This document shows, piece after piece, positions 36,001 through 43,588 of a DNA stretch of 64,000 nucleotides (position 1 is its first letter; each line of letters opens with the position of its first letter). The notes beneath the pieces are model-generated. The model saw only the letters and a list, made by a program, of their open reading frames with translations. It did not search any database and was not told the DNA's origin. The DNA is taken from the NCBI GenBank assembly GCA_964589175.1, contig CAZPRY010000001.1, forward strand, positions 124,001 through 188,000, given 5' to 3'. Position numbers and translations under genes: made by a program. Source of the stretch: CAZPRY01 sp964589175. Lineage in GTDB: Bacteria; Fidelibacterota; UBA2242.

Positions 36001-36240
36001 GTAGCGCGCTCCGCAGAGCCAGGCGGAGATGATATTCTGCGCCATCTGCGTGTGCGGACCGGCTGCAACCCCGATGGGTGTTTCCAGCGCCTGACCGAAA
36101 ATGGAAGTTGTGAAAAGGTCGTTCTTGCCGGGTGTGAAAAACTGGCTGCGGTAAATCCCGAAAATCAATCCCTTTTCATGACATTTCAGGATTTGCGACA
36201 ACAATTGTCGAAAAGGTACGATTGAAAATCGATCACTCAT
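33046..36240 (-). CDS. ygfK: YgfK-type putative oxidoreductase (annotated selenate reductase subunit family)
   Basis: The 1064-residue multidomain redox protein matches YgfK. An N-terminal dihydroorotate-dehydrogenase-like barrel (about 1-400) contains ETPIGVAAGPHTQ. A cysteine-rich CIAAPCVATCP linker lies near 427. Next comes a GltD-like flavin domain with FAD motif IIGAGPSGLACAY near 520 and NAD(P)H motif VLGGGNTAMDAAR near 655. The C-terminal part has CLFCDQLCDICVTVCP near 890 and a 4Fe-4S motif CNECGNCATFCP near 950. It would use NAD(P)H and FeS clusters to reduce a pyrimidine/purine-like substrate. Recent genetic work in gut bacteria ties this gene to anaerobic urate breakdown rather than selenate. 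The start overlaps the ssnA stop by 8 bases. Confidence 0.95.
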   Translation of the reverse strand: MSDRFSIVPFRQLLSQILKCHEKGLIFGIYRSQFFTPGKNDLFTTSIFGQALETPIGVAAGPHTQMAQNIISAWLCGARYIELKTVQTLDEIEVSKPCIDIQDEGYNCEWSQELRIRESFEEYLKAWIITHILKHKFAWTGELGTVFNMSVGYDMAGILKDNVQWFFEKMADCHHEKQALIDEIRDLYPAIDDIVIPNQISDNITLSTMHGCPPGEIEKIGKYLIEERGLHTFIKLNPTLLGKEKIHEILKKLGYNTQVPDVAFEHDISYPAAVNVIHSLRESAEKRGVFFGVKLTNTLEALNHKGLFSEASMYMSGKALHPISINVARKVRNDFPDLPSSFCAGVNALNIADVLACGLSPVTVCSDLLKPGGYARLTQYLENIREPLPGNREAALVHLNRYADEVSTNPKYRAVWTDIKTPRELTAFDCIAAPCVATCPSNQQIPDYMYWTAKGDLSSAFETILKTNPFPSVTGLVCDHLCQTKCTRINYDSSLLIREVKRFVAENVNFAELEPPSQKNGRRVAIIGAGPSGLACAYFLILNGFEVDVYETKAFPGGMLADAIPLFRLSETALNEDILRIQNLGVKTHTSQKIDKIRFQKIYDQADFVYLAVGAQKALKVKIEGDEVQKGLLDPLKFLSAVRQGRMPDLGNRVIVLGGGNTAMDAARTARRLTAEDGNVTIVYRRTHREMPAGQDEIETALNEGIEVIELATPARINSSDGKVHSLTCFRMKLGKPDKSGRPRPVKIEGSEFEIPADTIIPAFGQERVIDFIDENLLEPLDSETHEIHLANVFIGGDAFRGASNVISAIADGRKTAETIIRKSGIDRQISPLQPVDKGLSREELHQKRARIEPGVHPEETALAERDYFSLVELSLIEPEAIREARRCLFCDQLCDICVTVCPNRANVGYAVPPYEIRLQKAILENGTIKIIDNGIFKIEQQYQILNIEDFCNECGNCATFCPTSGAPYKDKPKVALTEKSFRNLERGYFRQEGKIFSKDANGIHSLEIIENTFRFESELICAKMATDFSILEIHLKKEMNGQWSTDEAVKMKMIADAIRNSGI

Positions 36241-37555
36241 AGTATCTCTTGTGCAATCTTTCGGCGGCCTGCGCGACCTTGTTTAAAATATCATATTCGT
36301 CGATGTTTTGGAATTCGCCGTTTCGGTAGAGAATATTACCGGCGGCGATGGTCATGTACATCGGCTGTCCCTGGACGCCGAAGATCAGGTGATAGAACAG
36401 ATTGTTCAGATCGATTCCGGTCACGGGAATGTAATTGGTCACGGCCAGATCGGCTGTTTGGCCGGCTTCGAATGCGCCCGTTTCCGGGAAGAAACGCCGC
36501 GTGATTTCCGCCGGGTACCGGAATTGAATATCGAGGGCTTTCGCGATTTGCCCATTGCGCTGCAGAAAATGGGAGCGCAGCGTGCCGAGGATGTTGCCGG
36601 TCATGCCGTCGGTCCCGAGAATGTATTTTTCAATTTGGACAATATCCATTTGGCCGACGTTGTTATTGGCGTTGGATTCGGGATTGGAGATAACAACCGG
36701 CTTTATCTCGCGGATGATTGCGTAATCCATTTCCGACAGGTGGATGCAGTGGGCCAGGAACGAATCACGGGACAGCAGACCGAATTGCTGCAGACGATGC
36801 ACCGGCCCGGCGTAGCCATGTTCAACGCAATACTGATAATCAGCCCGATCTTCGCCGCAATGAATGTGTATCGGCATGTCCGCCGGTTTCCGGCTTTGAA
36901 TCAGGGCCATGGTCTTTTCGCTCAACGTGAAATTGGCATGCAAACCGAGCATTCCCTGAATCTGCCGGTCCTGCCGATGGCTTTTCCAGAATTCGATGTT
37001 CTCATCCAATTGGATCGGAAGCGATTTCGCTCCCATGCGGTCGGAAATCTCATAGCACAGCAGGCTCCTGACCCCGACTTCACGGAAGGCTTTTTCGATC
37101 AATTCCAAACTGCCGGCGACGGCCTTCATCGAGGCGTGGTGGTCGAAAATCGTCGTGACGCCGTACTTTACCGATTGTAAAAGCCCGTGCAGGGCGGAAT
37201 AATAAATCGATTCCTCATCCAGCGTTTTGTCCAGGTGCCACCAGAGATTTTCGAGAATCTGGTTGAAAGTCGTTGTCGGTCCGATCGGCGCCAAACCGGT
37301 GGCGAGTGCCGAGTAGAGATGGTGATGGGGATTCAGCAACCCCGGCAATACCAGGCGTCCCTGCAGGTCGATTGTTTCCACTCCGGCTTTTTTTATCGCT
37401 TCGCTTTTCCCGATTTGGGTGATCCGGCCATTTTCAATTTCAATGGCGCTGTTCTCGATCAGAAACGAAAAGCCGTCGGTAATGGTGGCGTTGGTCAGGA
37501 TTAATCCTTGCGAAGGTTCAAAACCTTCGCAAGGTTGGTTGTTATATTTATCCAT
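36233..37555 (-). CDS. ssnA: SsnA-like putative amidohydrolase
   Basis: The ATG at 37555 gives 440 residues. Metal and active-site motifs are LNPHHHLYSAL near 80, the FDHHAS segment near 140, HIHCGE near 235, and LGTDGMTGN near 318, all typical of SsnA. It should hydrolyse an imine or amidine bond in a purine-derived ring. The first twenty or so residues (through CEGFEPSQ) are encoded by an inverted-repeat hairpin and the spacer next to the DUF5677-like gene, so the ancestral start was probably near the LILTNATI stretch and has been remodelled. The next gene, ygfK, overlaps its stop. Confidence 0.92.
   Translation of the reverse strand: MDKYNNQPCEGFEPSQGLILTNATITDGFSFLIENSAIEIENGRITQIGKSEAIKKAGVETIDLQGRLVLPGLLNPHHHLYSALATGLAPIGPTTTFNQILENLWWHLDKTLDEESIYYSALHGLLQSVKYGVTTIFDHHASMKAVAGSLELIEKAFREVGVRSLLCYEISDRMGAKSLPIQLDENIEFWKSHRQDRQIQGMLGLHANFTLSEKTMALIQSRKPADMPIHIHCGEDRADYQYCVEHGYAGPVHRLQQFGLLSRDSFLAHCIHLSEMDYAIIREIKPVVISNPESNANNNVGQMDIVQIEKYILGTDGMTGNILGTLRSHFLQRNGQIAKALDIQFRYPAEITRRFFPETGAFEAGQTADLAVTNYIPVTGIDLNNLFYHLIFGVQGQPMYMTIAAGNILYRNGEFQNIDEYDILNKVAQAAERLHKRYYE
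37506..37534. repeat. CCTTGCGAAGGTT inverted repeat at the ssnA start
   Basis: Thirteen-base arms 37506-37518 and 37522-37534 are perfect reverse complements around a 3-base centre. The element lies inside the ssnA coding start. The same arm recurs at 38324-38335 on the other side of the DUF5677-like gene. Confidence 0.85.
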
Positions 37556-37559
37556 CAAC

Positions 37560-38297
37560 TTACTCCAATTCAGAAATTTCTGATTGATATATGACCCTTT
37601 TTCTGATCTGCATACATTCGTTAAGTATTGGATCTATTGATTCGGACAATTCAGAATTCAATGATTCGAGTAACCATTGCATTAAGACCATTGAAGATAC
37701 AACTAATGAGTAAAAGGAGTGATGAACACTTACTTCTCTATGATCAAACCAATTTGAATGAATTAAACTCGATTCTTTTTTATATTCTACATAAAATATA
37801 TATAGTCCAATTGCTGTAGCTTTGTCTATGAAACTGATGCTTGTCCATTTATCTTGCCCATATAACTGTCTATACTCTTTGGCAATTTTTGCAGCAGATT
37901 GATAATCTTTCACCATCTCATCATCAATCAATCTGCTCAGTTTATATGGTTCTTTCATGTGTTTAGTATCTATAGAAATCTTTTCCCATAGTGACTTCAT
38001 TATCTTCATTTCACTGGATTTGTAATCTGATATTTTGTCTTTGAATTTTGACAAGTAAATAAAGTTTACAACGTTTTCTAATAAGACTCGAGAAAGGCAA
38101 TGTGCATCAGACAATTGAAATTTTTCAATTAGTAGTAGTATAGACAAAAAGGTATCAAGAGATTTTTCAACTAGGTAAGAGAATACTTCATTTTTTAATT
38201 GTATTATATACTGATTGACTTTTCTACAACATCCACCAAAATCTTTTAGAAGTAAGATTGCTTCTTTATAATTCTCGTTATATTCTTCGAAATTCAT
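37560..38297 (-). CDS. DUF5677-like protein, foreign gene in the purine operon
   Basis: The 245-residue helical protein resembles the DUF5677 group: LSDAHCLSRVLLENVVNFIYL near residue 63, and a C-terminal SLIHSNWFDHREVS histidine segment near 175-190. Members are thought to be HEPN-like helical proteins of unknown role, some linked to defence or abortive infection. Codons are strongly AT-rich compared with hyuA and ssnA. Its ATG overlaps the hyuA stop as ATGA and GAGG lies just upstream. It is flanked on both sides by CCTTCGCAAGG repeats. All this marks a recent insertion between two purine genes. Confidence 0.6.
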   Translation of the reverse strand: MNFEEYNENYKEAILLLKDFGGCCRKVNQYIIQLKNEVFSYLVEKSLDTFLSILLLIEKFQLSDAHCLSRVLLENVVNFIYLSKFKDKISDYKSSEMKIMKSLWEKISIDTKHMKEPYKLSRLIDDEMVKDYQSAAKIAKEYRQLYGQDKWTSISFIDKATAIGLYIFYVEYKKESSLIHSNWFDHREVSVHHSFYSLVVSSMVLMQWLLESLNSELSESIDPILNECMQIRKRVIYQSEISELE

Positions 38298-39673
38298 TTT
38301 TTCCTCTTATCGTTAGAGTTCGGAACCTTCGCAAGATTTGATGGTCTTAAAAATCGCCTACTTCCGGGCTCTGCAACAATACCTTTTTCAACATCATAGA
38401 CAAGCTTGCCCCGGACAATGGTCTTCACAACTCTTCCCCGGAACGTCATTCCTTCAAAAGGTGTTATTTTGCCGTTGGAAAAAAATTCTGCGCCTTTGAC
38501 TGTCCAGTTTGCCTCCGGATCGATCAGTACCAGATCAGCATCTTTGCCGATTTCGATTGACCCTTTACGATTAAATAATCCGTATCGCCGGGCGGCGTTC
38601 TCCGAAGTGATTTTCAGGAAACGGTCGAGGTCGATTTTTCGCTTTACCAGTCCTTCGGAGTAGAGGTAGGGAAAGAGCGTTCCGGCGCCCGGTATCCCGG
38701 AGTAATCTTTCCAGGCCGAACCGGTATTTTTCTGATTGGCCGGAGCCGGGGCATGATCCGAGGCCGCGAATGCCAACGTTCCATCGATCAGCATTTCCCA
38801 CAACCGTTCGGCGTTGCCGGGGCTTTTGACGACCGGGGCGGTTTTCAGGGCGCCGCCGATTCTTGTCAAGTCTTCATTGGAAAACTGCAGGTAATGGGGC
38901 GCGGTTTCGCCGGTGATCTGGGATTTGTTTTTCAGCAATCGGGCCGCGTTGGCGGTTCCGATGTGAACGATGTGCAGGTCAGCACCGGCTTTTTCCGCCA
39001 GATCGATTGCTGCTCCGACGGCGATAACTTCTGCAATTTCCGGCCGGGAGCGGTAATAATTCTGCCAACCTGACCCCGCTTGTTTTTCGACAGCTTCGGC
39101 GGCGGTCACGTATTGATAGTCTTCGGCATGGAGCAGGATCGGGCGGTTGAGTTCCTGGCCCATCTTCAACACCGCAAAAAACTGATCCGCTTCCAGGCGC
39201 TGGAAACTGTCCATGCCCGAGATGAAGTAGGTTTTAAAACCCAACACCCAGTCGGCCAATTCCTGCATGTTTTGGCGAAAGTCACTATTAAAGCACTGCC
39301 CGGAAACGCCGCCGAAAAAACCGAAATCCACGACGGAGCGTTGGCGGACGACGTCGAGCTTTTGCCTGAGATTCTCCAGGCTGGTAACCGGCGGCAGGGA
39401 TGTGCAGGGCATATCGATGACCGTGGTGACTCCGCCGGAAGCAGCGGCACAGGAACCGTGATAAAAATCCTCGCGTTCGGTAAATCCGGGTTCATCGAAA
39501 TGCACATGCGCGTCGATTGCGCCCGGAAATATGAGCAGCCCGGTGGCATCGATAAGCTCATCGCCGCTGAGATTCTGACCGATCCGGTGAATCTTTCCCT
39601 GTTCGATATGGAGGTCGAGAGTCTGAAAATCCGGTCTGCCGGGCAGGGCGACTTTACCGTTTCGAATAATCAA
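38294..39673 (-). CDS. hyuA: Hydantoinase/allantoinase-like cyclic amidohydrolase (HyuA)
   Basis: The 459-residue enzyme has the full binuclear set: HxH in DAHVHFDEPGFTERE near residues 55-65, the carboxylated Lys in GFKTYFISG near 145, LLHAED near 180, LHIVHIG near 233 and AASDHAPA near 305. The DEPG...E pattern is closest to allantoinases and dihydroorotases. It would open a ureide ring such as allantoin, hydantoin or a dihydropyrimidine. The start is TTG, overlapping the Mo-subunit stop (TTGA), with AAAGGG upstream. The last residues (after about RRFLRPS) come from an interspersed repeat, so the C terminus appears rewritten by the adjacent insertion. Confidence 0.88.
   Translation of the reverse strand: MIIRNGKVALPGRPDFQTLDLHIEQGKIHRIGQNLSGDELIDATGLLIFPGAIDAHVHFDEPGFTEREDFYHGSCAAASGGVTTVIDMPCTSLPPVTSLENLRQKLDVVRQRSVVDFGFFGGVSGQCFNSDFRQNMQELADWVLGFKTYFISGMDSFQRLEADQFFAVLKMGQELNRPILLHAEDYQYVTAAEAVEKQAGSGWQNYYRSRPEIAEVIAVGAAIDLAEKAGADLHIVHIGTANAARLLKNKSQITGETAPHYLQFSNEDLTRIGGALKTAPVVKSPGNAERLWEMLIDGTLAFAASDHAPAPANQKNTGSAWKDYSGIPGAGTLFPYLYSEGLVKRKIDLDRFLKITSENAARRYGLFNRKGSIEIGKDADLVLIDPEANWTVKGAEFFSNGKITPFEGMTFRGRVVKTIVRGKLVYDVEKGIVAEPGSRRFLRPSNLAKVPNSNDKRKK
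38324..38335. repeat. AACCTTCGCAAG repeat arm at the hyuA 3' end
   Basis: Twelve bases match the right arm of the hairpin at 37522-37533 exactly. It lies within the last codons of the hydantoinase gene and gives the NLAKVPN residues. Confidence 0.7.
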
Positions 39674-41994
39674 ATTGCCCCGGCCCTTTTCATGGCGTGA
39701 TAGACCTTTTCCGGCGTAAAGGGCGCCTCAAAAAGACGCACGCCCACGGCATCGAAGATTGCATTCGCGATGGCCGGCATCGGTCCGTTGATGCCGATTT
39801 CCGCCACCGACTTGGCGCCAAACGGTCCGGATTCTTCATGAGATTCGACGACAAAGGTCCTAATTTCCGGTAAATCCGCCGCCGTCCAGATTTTATAATC
39901 CCGATAGTGTTTGGTCAGCAAATTTCCATTCGGCGAAAATTTATACTGTTCGGTGAGTGCATAGCAGATGCCGTTGACCGCTGCGCCGTCGACTTGTCCT
40001 TCGGCCAGTTTGGGATTGATTGCCTGGCCGCAATCCACGGCGGACACGAACTTGAGGACGCTGACTTTGCCCGTTCTTCGATCCACTTCCACTTCGACGA
40101 ACTGGGCAATAAAAGGCGGCGGCGATTGCTCCACGACTTGTGAGGCGCTGGCCTGAATCTGGAACTGATTTTTCGTGTAGAGTGAATAGAGGGCCATTTC
40201 CGACAGCGAGAGGCTTTTGCCGCCTTTTTGATCGATTACTTTTTCGTCGGCAAGAATCAGGTTTTCCGGCAGACAGTCCATCATCTCGGCCGCGACTCCC
40301 AGAATTTGTTTTCGGATTTTTTCGGCGCACTTTTTCACCGCGCCGCCGGAAATGTAGGTCGTAGAGGACGCGTAAGCGCCGACGTCAAAGGGCGTGCGGT
40401 CGGTATCGGAAGACAGCACGATCATTTTATCCAGACCGACGCCGAGTACCTCCGCGGCAATCTGGGCCAGGATCGTATCGGATCCCGTGCCGATGTCGGT
40501 CGCCCCGATATCCAGGTTAAACGAACCATCATCGTTTATTTTCATGGACGCGGCGGCCATGTCGATCAGGGGAATGCCCGAGCCCTGCATGGCGACCGCG
40601 CAGCCGACGCCGCGGACCTTGTCGCCATTAGAAATGCGTTTGCCGCGCTTTTCGTACCATCCGATTTCACGGGCGCCGAGATTGATGCACTCGTCCAGTT
40701 TACAGGAGTTCACGATTTGGGTAACGCCTTCTGTGCCTTCGCCGATGGCCTTGAAAACTTTCGACGTTTCGCCGACACGGATATGATAGTCTTTGATATA
40801 TTGCAGAAGATCGATATCGAGTTTGCGCGTAATAATGTCCAGCTGCTGGTTGAGCGCGAAATAGCCCTGAGTGGCGCCGTAGCCGCGATAGGCGCCGCCG
40901 ACCGGCAGATTGGTGTAAACCGATCGACCGAGGAAGTGCAGGTTTTCGATTTTATTGAACAAGGGCAGCACCTTCGCGCCGCAATTCGACAGCACGGTTA
41001 AGGCGTGCGTCCCGTAGGCGCCGGAATTGAGCAGAGAATCCATTTCGAGGAACGTGATTTCGCCGCTCTTTTTTACACCGGTGCGCAAACGGACCCGCAC
41101 CGGATGGCGGGTACGGCTGTTCTGAAAAACTTCCTTACGCGAGAGGACCGCCTTTGCCGGGCGCTTATGCTTGATTGTTGCCAAAGCGACCAGCTGCTCC
41201 AGAAAAACTTCCTGCTTGCCGCCGAAGCCTCCGCCGATGCGCGGCTTGATGACCCGGATTTTGGATAGCGGAAATTCGCAGACTTTCGAAACGATGCGGC
41301 GAACATGAAATGGAACCTGGGTTGTGGAAACGATCACCAGGCGTCCCATTTCGTCGAAAAAGGAAATCGCGGCGTGCGGTTCCTGGGCGCAGTGCGAGCC
41401 GTAATGAGCCTTGTAGGTCTGGTCGATGATGAAGTCGGCGGCGGCCTCTCCCTTTTTCAGGTCGCCGAAGCCGATTTCCACTTCCGCGGCCAGGTTTTTT
41501 TGCGGTTCGTAGGCGGCGCCAATCGGCGAGAAATGATCGGAACCGTGCAGAATCGGCGCGCCTGTTTGCATCGCCTTTTCGGAATCGAACAGCGGCTCCA
41601 GCACATTGTAGTCGACCTTGATGAGTCGTAAGGCCGCTTCTGCTATTCGCCGGTTATCGGCCGCCACCATCGCCACCCGGTCGCCGACAAAACGCATTTT
41701 CGTGTCGAACAAAACGGTATCGTAGGGCGACGGCTCCGGGAAGCCCTGTCCGGCGGTGGTGTGCAGGATTGGTTTGACGTTTTTAAAATGGAATACATCG
41801 ACGACGCCGGGCAACTGCCGGGCTTCGCGGTCGTCAATGTTTGTGATTTCGGCATGGGCGTGCGGCGAATATAAAAAGGCCAGGTACAGCGGATTCTTCA
41901 ATTCGAAATCGTCGACAAACCTGCTGCTGCCGGTAGCGAGTGCCAGGGAATCGATCTTCTCTTTGGATTTTCCAACGATGGTGTAATTTTTCAT
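39670..41994 (-). CDS. xdhA: Molybdenum hydroxylase large (molybdopterin) subunit, first set
   Basis: The 774-residue subunit shows RIGGGFGGKQEVF near 250, GGAYRGYGATQGYF near 365, AMQGSGIP near 470, ATDIGTGSDT near 497, and GPFGAKSVAEIGING with the catalytic Glu near 735. Length is that of xanthine dehydrogenase XdhA. It would hydroxylate a purine at the molybdenum site, passing electrons to the 2Fe-2S and FAD subunits encoded upstream. No clear ribosome site precedes the ATG; the 112-base gap before it is filled by repeats. Purine-hydroxylase function is inferred from family and neighbours. Confidence 0.92.
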   Translation of the reverse strand: MKNYTIVGKSKEKIDSLALATGSSRFVDDFELKNPLYLAFLYSPHAHAEITNIDDREARQLPGVVDVFHFKNVKPILHTTAGQGFPEPSPYDTVLFDTKMRFVGDRVAMVAADNRRIAEAALRLIKVDYNVLEPLFDSEKAMQTGAPILHGSDHFSPIGAAYEPQKNLAAEVEIGFGDLKKGEAAADFIIDQTYKAHYGSHCAQEPHAAISFFDEMGRLVIVSTTQVPFHVRRIVSKVCEFPLSKIRVIKPRIGGGFGGKQEVFLEQLVALATIKHKRPAKAVLSRKEVFQNSRTRHPVRVRLRTGVKKSGEITFLEMDSLLNSGAYGTHALTVLSNCGAKVLPLFNKIENLHFLGRSVYTNLPVGGAYRGYGATQGYFALNQQLDIITRKLDIDLLQYIKDYHIRVGETSKVFKAIGEGTEGVTQIVNSCKLDECINLGAREIGWYEKRGKRISNGDKVRGVGCAVAMQGSGIPLIDMAAASMKINDDGSFNLDIGATDIGTGSDTILAQIAAEVLGVGLDKMIVLSSDTDRTPFDVGAYASSTTYISGGAVKKCAEKIRKQILGVAAEMMDCLPENLILADEKVIDQKGGKSLSLSEMALYSLYTKNQFQIQASASQVVEQSPPPFIAQFVEVEVDRRTGKVSVLKFVSAVDCGQAINPKLAEGQVDGAAVNGICYALTEQYKFSPNGNLLTKHYRDYKIWTAADLPEIRTFVVESHEESGPFGAKSVAEIGINGPMPAIANAIFDAVGVRLFEAPFTPEKVYHAMKRAGAI

Positions 41995-42003
41995 GCTATT
42001 TTA

Positions 42004-42122
42004 CTCTGTTTTGGAGTGATGGAGTTATGGTGTAATGGAATACTGGAGTGACGGAGCATTGATAAACGTGATTCATCAAAATTTCTAACATTACTCCATC
42101 ACTCCACTACTCCATTTCTCCG
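42004..42122. repeat. GGAGTGATGGAGT / ACTCCATCACTCC repeat
   Basis: A 13-base perfect inverted pair, 42013-42025 and 42093-42105, is embedded in a wider tract of GGAGTnATGGAGT-like units. It fills the spacer between the 2Fe-2S and Mo genes and encodes the final residues of the 2Fe-2S protein. Confidence 0.8.
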
Positions 42123-42580
42123 TTCTTCATCCTTTCCGCTGCCAGTTTCACGGCCTCGACGATCTTGACGTATCCGGTGCAGCGGCAGAGGTTGCCATCC
42201 AGCGCATTCTGGATTTCCAGAGCGGATGGATCGGGATTTTTCTTCAACAGCGCGTAACTGGCGATCACCATACCCGGCGTGCAGAAGCCGCACTGCACCG
42301 CGCCGGTTTCCACAAATGCCTTCTGAATCGCATGCGGTGAATGCAGCTTGCCGATTCCCTTAACCGTTGTAATCTTTTTGCCGATCGCGGTTGCCGTCAG
42401 AACCTGGCAGGAGTTTACCGCTTCATCCCCGAGTAGAATCAAACAGGCACCACATTCGCCCTCCTGGCAACCGTTTTTCACCTCGGTGTAGCCGTGATTC
42501 CGTAACGTGATCAGCAGGCGTTCGTCGGGTTCGAATGTGAATGTCAGCTGCTTCCCGTTGACAATGAATGTGCCTTGCAT
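42107..42580 (-). CDS. Molybdenum hydroxylase 2Fe-2S subunit, first set
   Basis: The 157-residue small subunit has C38, C43, C46 and C58 for the ferredoxin-type cluster, and C97, C100, C132 and C134 (CGFC...CRC) for the second cluster. GAGG precedes the ATG, which starts just after the FAD-subunit stop. The C-terminal MKNGEME is coded by repeat DNA. Function is electron transfer inside the trimeric hydroxylase. Confidence 0.94.
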   Translation of the reverse strand: MQGTFIVNGKQLTFTFEPDERLLITLRNHGYTEVKNGCQEGECGACLILLGDEAVNSCQVLTATAIGKKITTVKGIGKLHSPHAIQKAFVETGAVQCGFCTPGMVIASYALLKKNPDPSALEIQNALDGNLCRCTGYVKIVEAVKLAAERMKNGEME

Positions 42581-42581
42581 T

Positions 42582-43388
42582 TTAATTCCTCACCATTTTT
42601 GCGATTGCCCGGCCGAGCTCGATTGCGGCTTTGACATTGGCGTAATCCGGATCATCCAGGCGACTGCTGAATTTCAGATGAACACGTTTTTCTATGTCTT
42701 CGGTTTTTATGTCCCCGGTCTTGCGGTTCTGCAGATACTCTTCCACTACGGTGAGCCGCTGATATTTATCTACGGTGCCGACGACGATGATACGGCTGTC
42801 GGTGATGATGCCGGCCTCGGTTTTCAGCAGAACCGTGGTATTGAAAGTCGGCATATCGCTCTTCGTACGAATCTCGCGGTAGTGCGCTGCGCGCCAGATG
42901 TCGGTTCGGAATTTCACAGCGGTAATCAATGAGCCCGCACGGAGCTTTTGATCACGGATATAATCAGCTACCGGAAACGCGCCGTTATTCCCGCCGGTCA
43001 GCACCAGTACCGCGTCTAATGCCAGGAGCGCGCCGATCAGGTCCGACCAGGGCGGGAACATCGCAATGCTGCCCCCGATTGTGATGCGGTTGCGCAACGG
43101 TGTATTGGCGGAATGGTGCAGGCATTTGACGAGGATATGGTTGGGATCGGTCGCATTGAAATCATCGACTACCTCCGCATAGGTCGCCATGCTGCCGATT
43201 TCGACGCCGTTGCCTTCCGTCCTGATATAATTCAAGGGCAGCTGCGACAGATCGATCAATCCGTCGATTCCGGAGAATTTTCGAAGCAATAAACCGGTGC
43301 CGCCACCGTGAGGAAGATTCTTATCGACCTTCACGATATCGGCAGCTTCGGCAAGGGATTTTGGGAAATACCAGTGCAAATCTTTCAT
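42582..43388 (-). CDS. Molybdenum hydroxylase FAD-binding subunit, first set
   Basis: The ATG at 43388 gives 268 residues; a TTG nine bases earlier is possible. The FAD motifs are LPHGGGTGLLLRK near 26-38 and TIGGSIAMFPPWSDL near 103-117. The Asn-containing CNASPAGD form is replaced here by MFPPWSD. It is the first gene of the long purine operon, and the 200-base region upstream should contain the operon promoter. Confidence 0.9.
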   Translation of the reverse strand: MKDLHWYFPKSLAEAADIVKVDKNLPHGGGTGLLLRKFSGIDGLIDLSQLPLNYIRTEGNGVEIGSMATYAEVVDDFNATDPNHILVKCLHHSANTPLRNRITIGGSIAMFPPWSDLIGALLALDAVLVLTGGNNGAFPVADYIRDQKLRAGSLITAVKFRTDIWRAAHYREIRTKSDMPTFNTTVLLKTEAGIITDSRIIVVGTVDKYQRLTVVEEYLQNRKTGDIKTEDIEKRVHLKFSSRLDDPDYANVKAAIELGRAIAKMVRN

Positions 43389-43494
43389 AGTGATCAAATA
43401 TTCACTGAATTTCCGTAAATGTCAAGGATGTCCGACGGAAGAGAACGAGGAGAATTTTCCGAAAAATATTAGTTTTCTGACGGCCAAAATACTA

Positions 43495-43552
43495 TTCAGG
43501 GCAAATACAAATACAATTTAACAGTATAGTTATGCCGTCCCGATGCCCTGAA
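43495..43552. promoter_or_regulatory. Spaced inverted repeat upstream of the purine operon
   Basis: TTCAGGGCA (43495-43503) and TGCCCTGAA (43544-43552) are perfect 9-base reverse complements 40 bases apart, 107-165 bases upstream of the first hydroxylase gene. They could be paired operator sites or the foot of a leader hairpin, but may be chance. Confidence 0.3.
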
Positions 43553-43588
43553 CTGTGTCATCCTGCATCCGCTTGTTTGTTGGCGATT

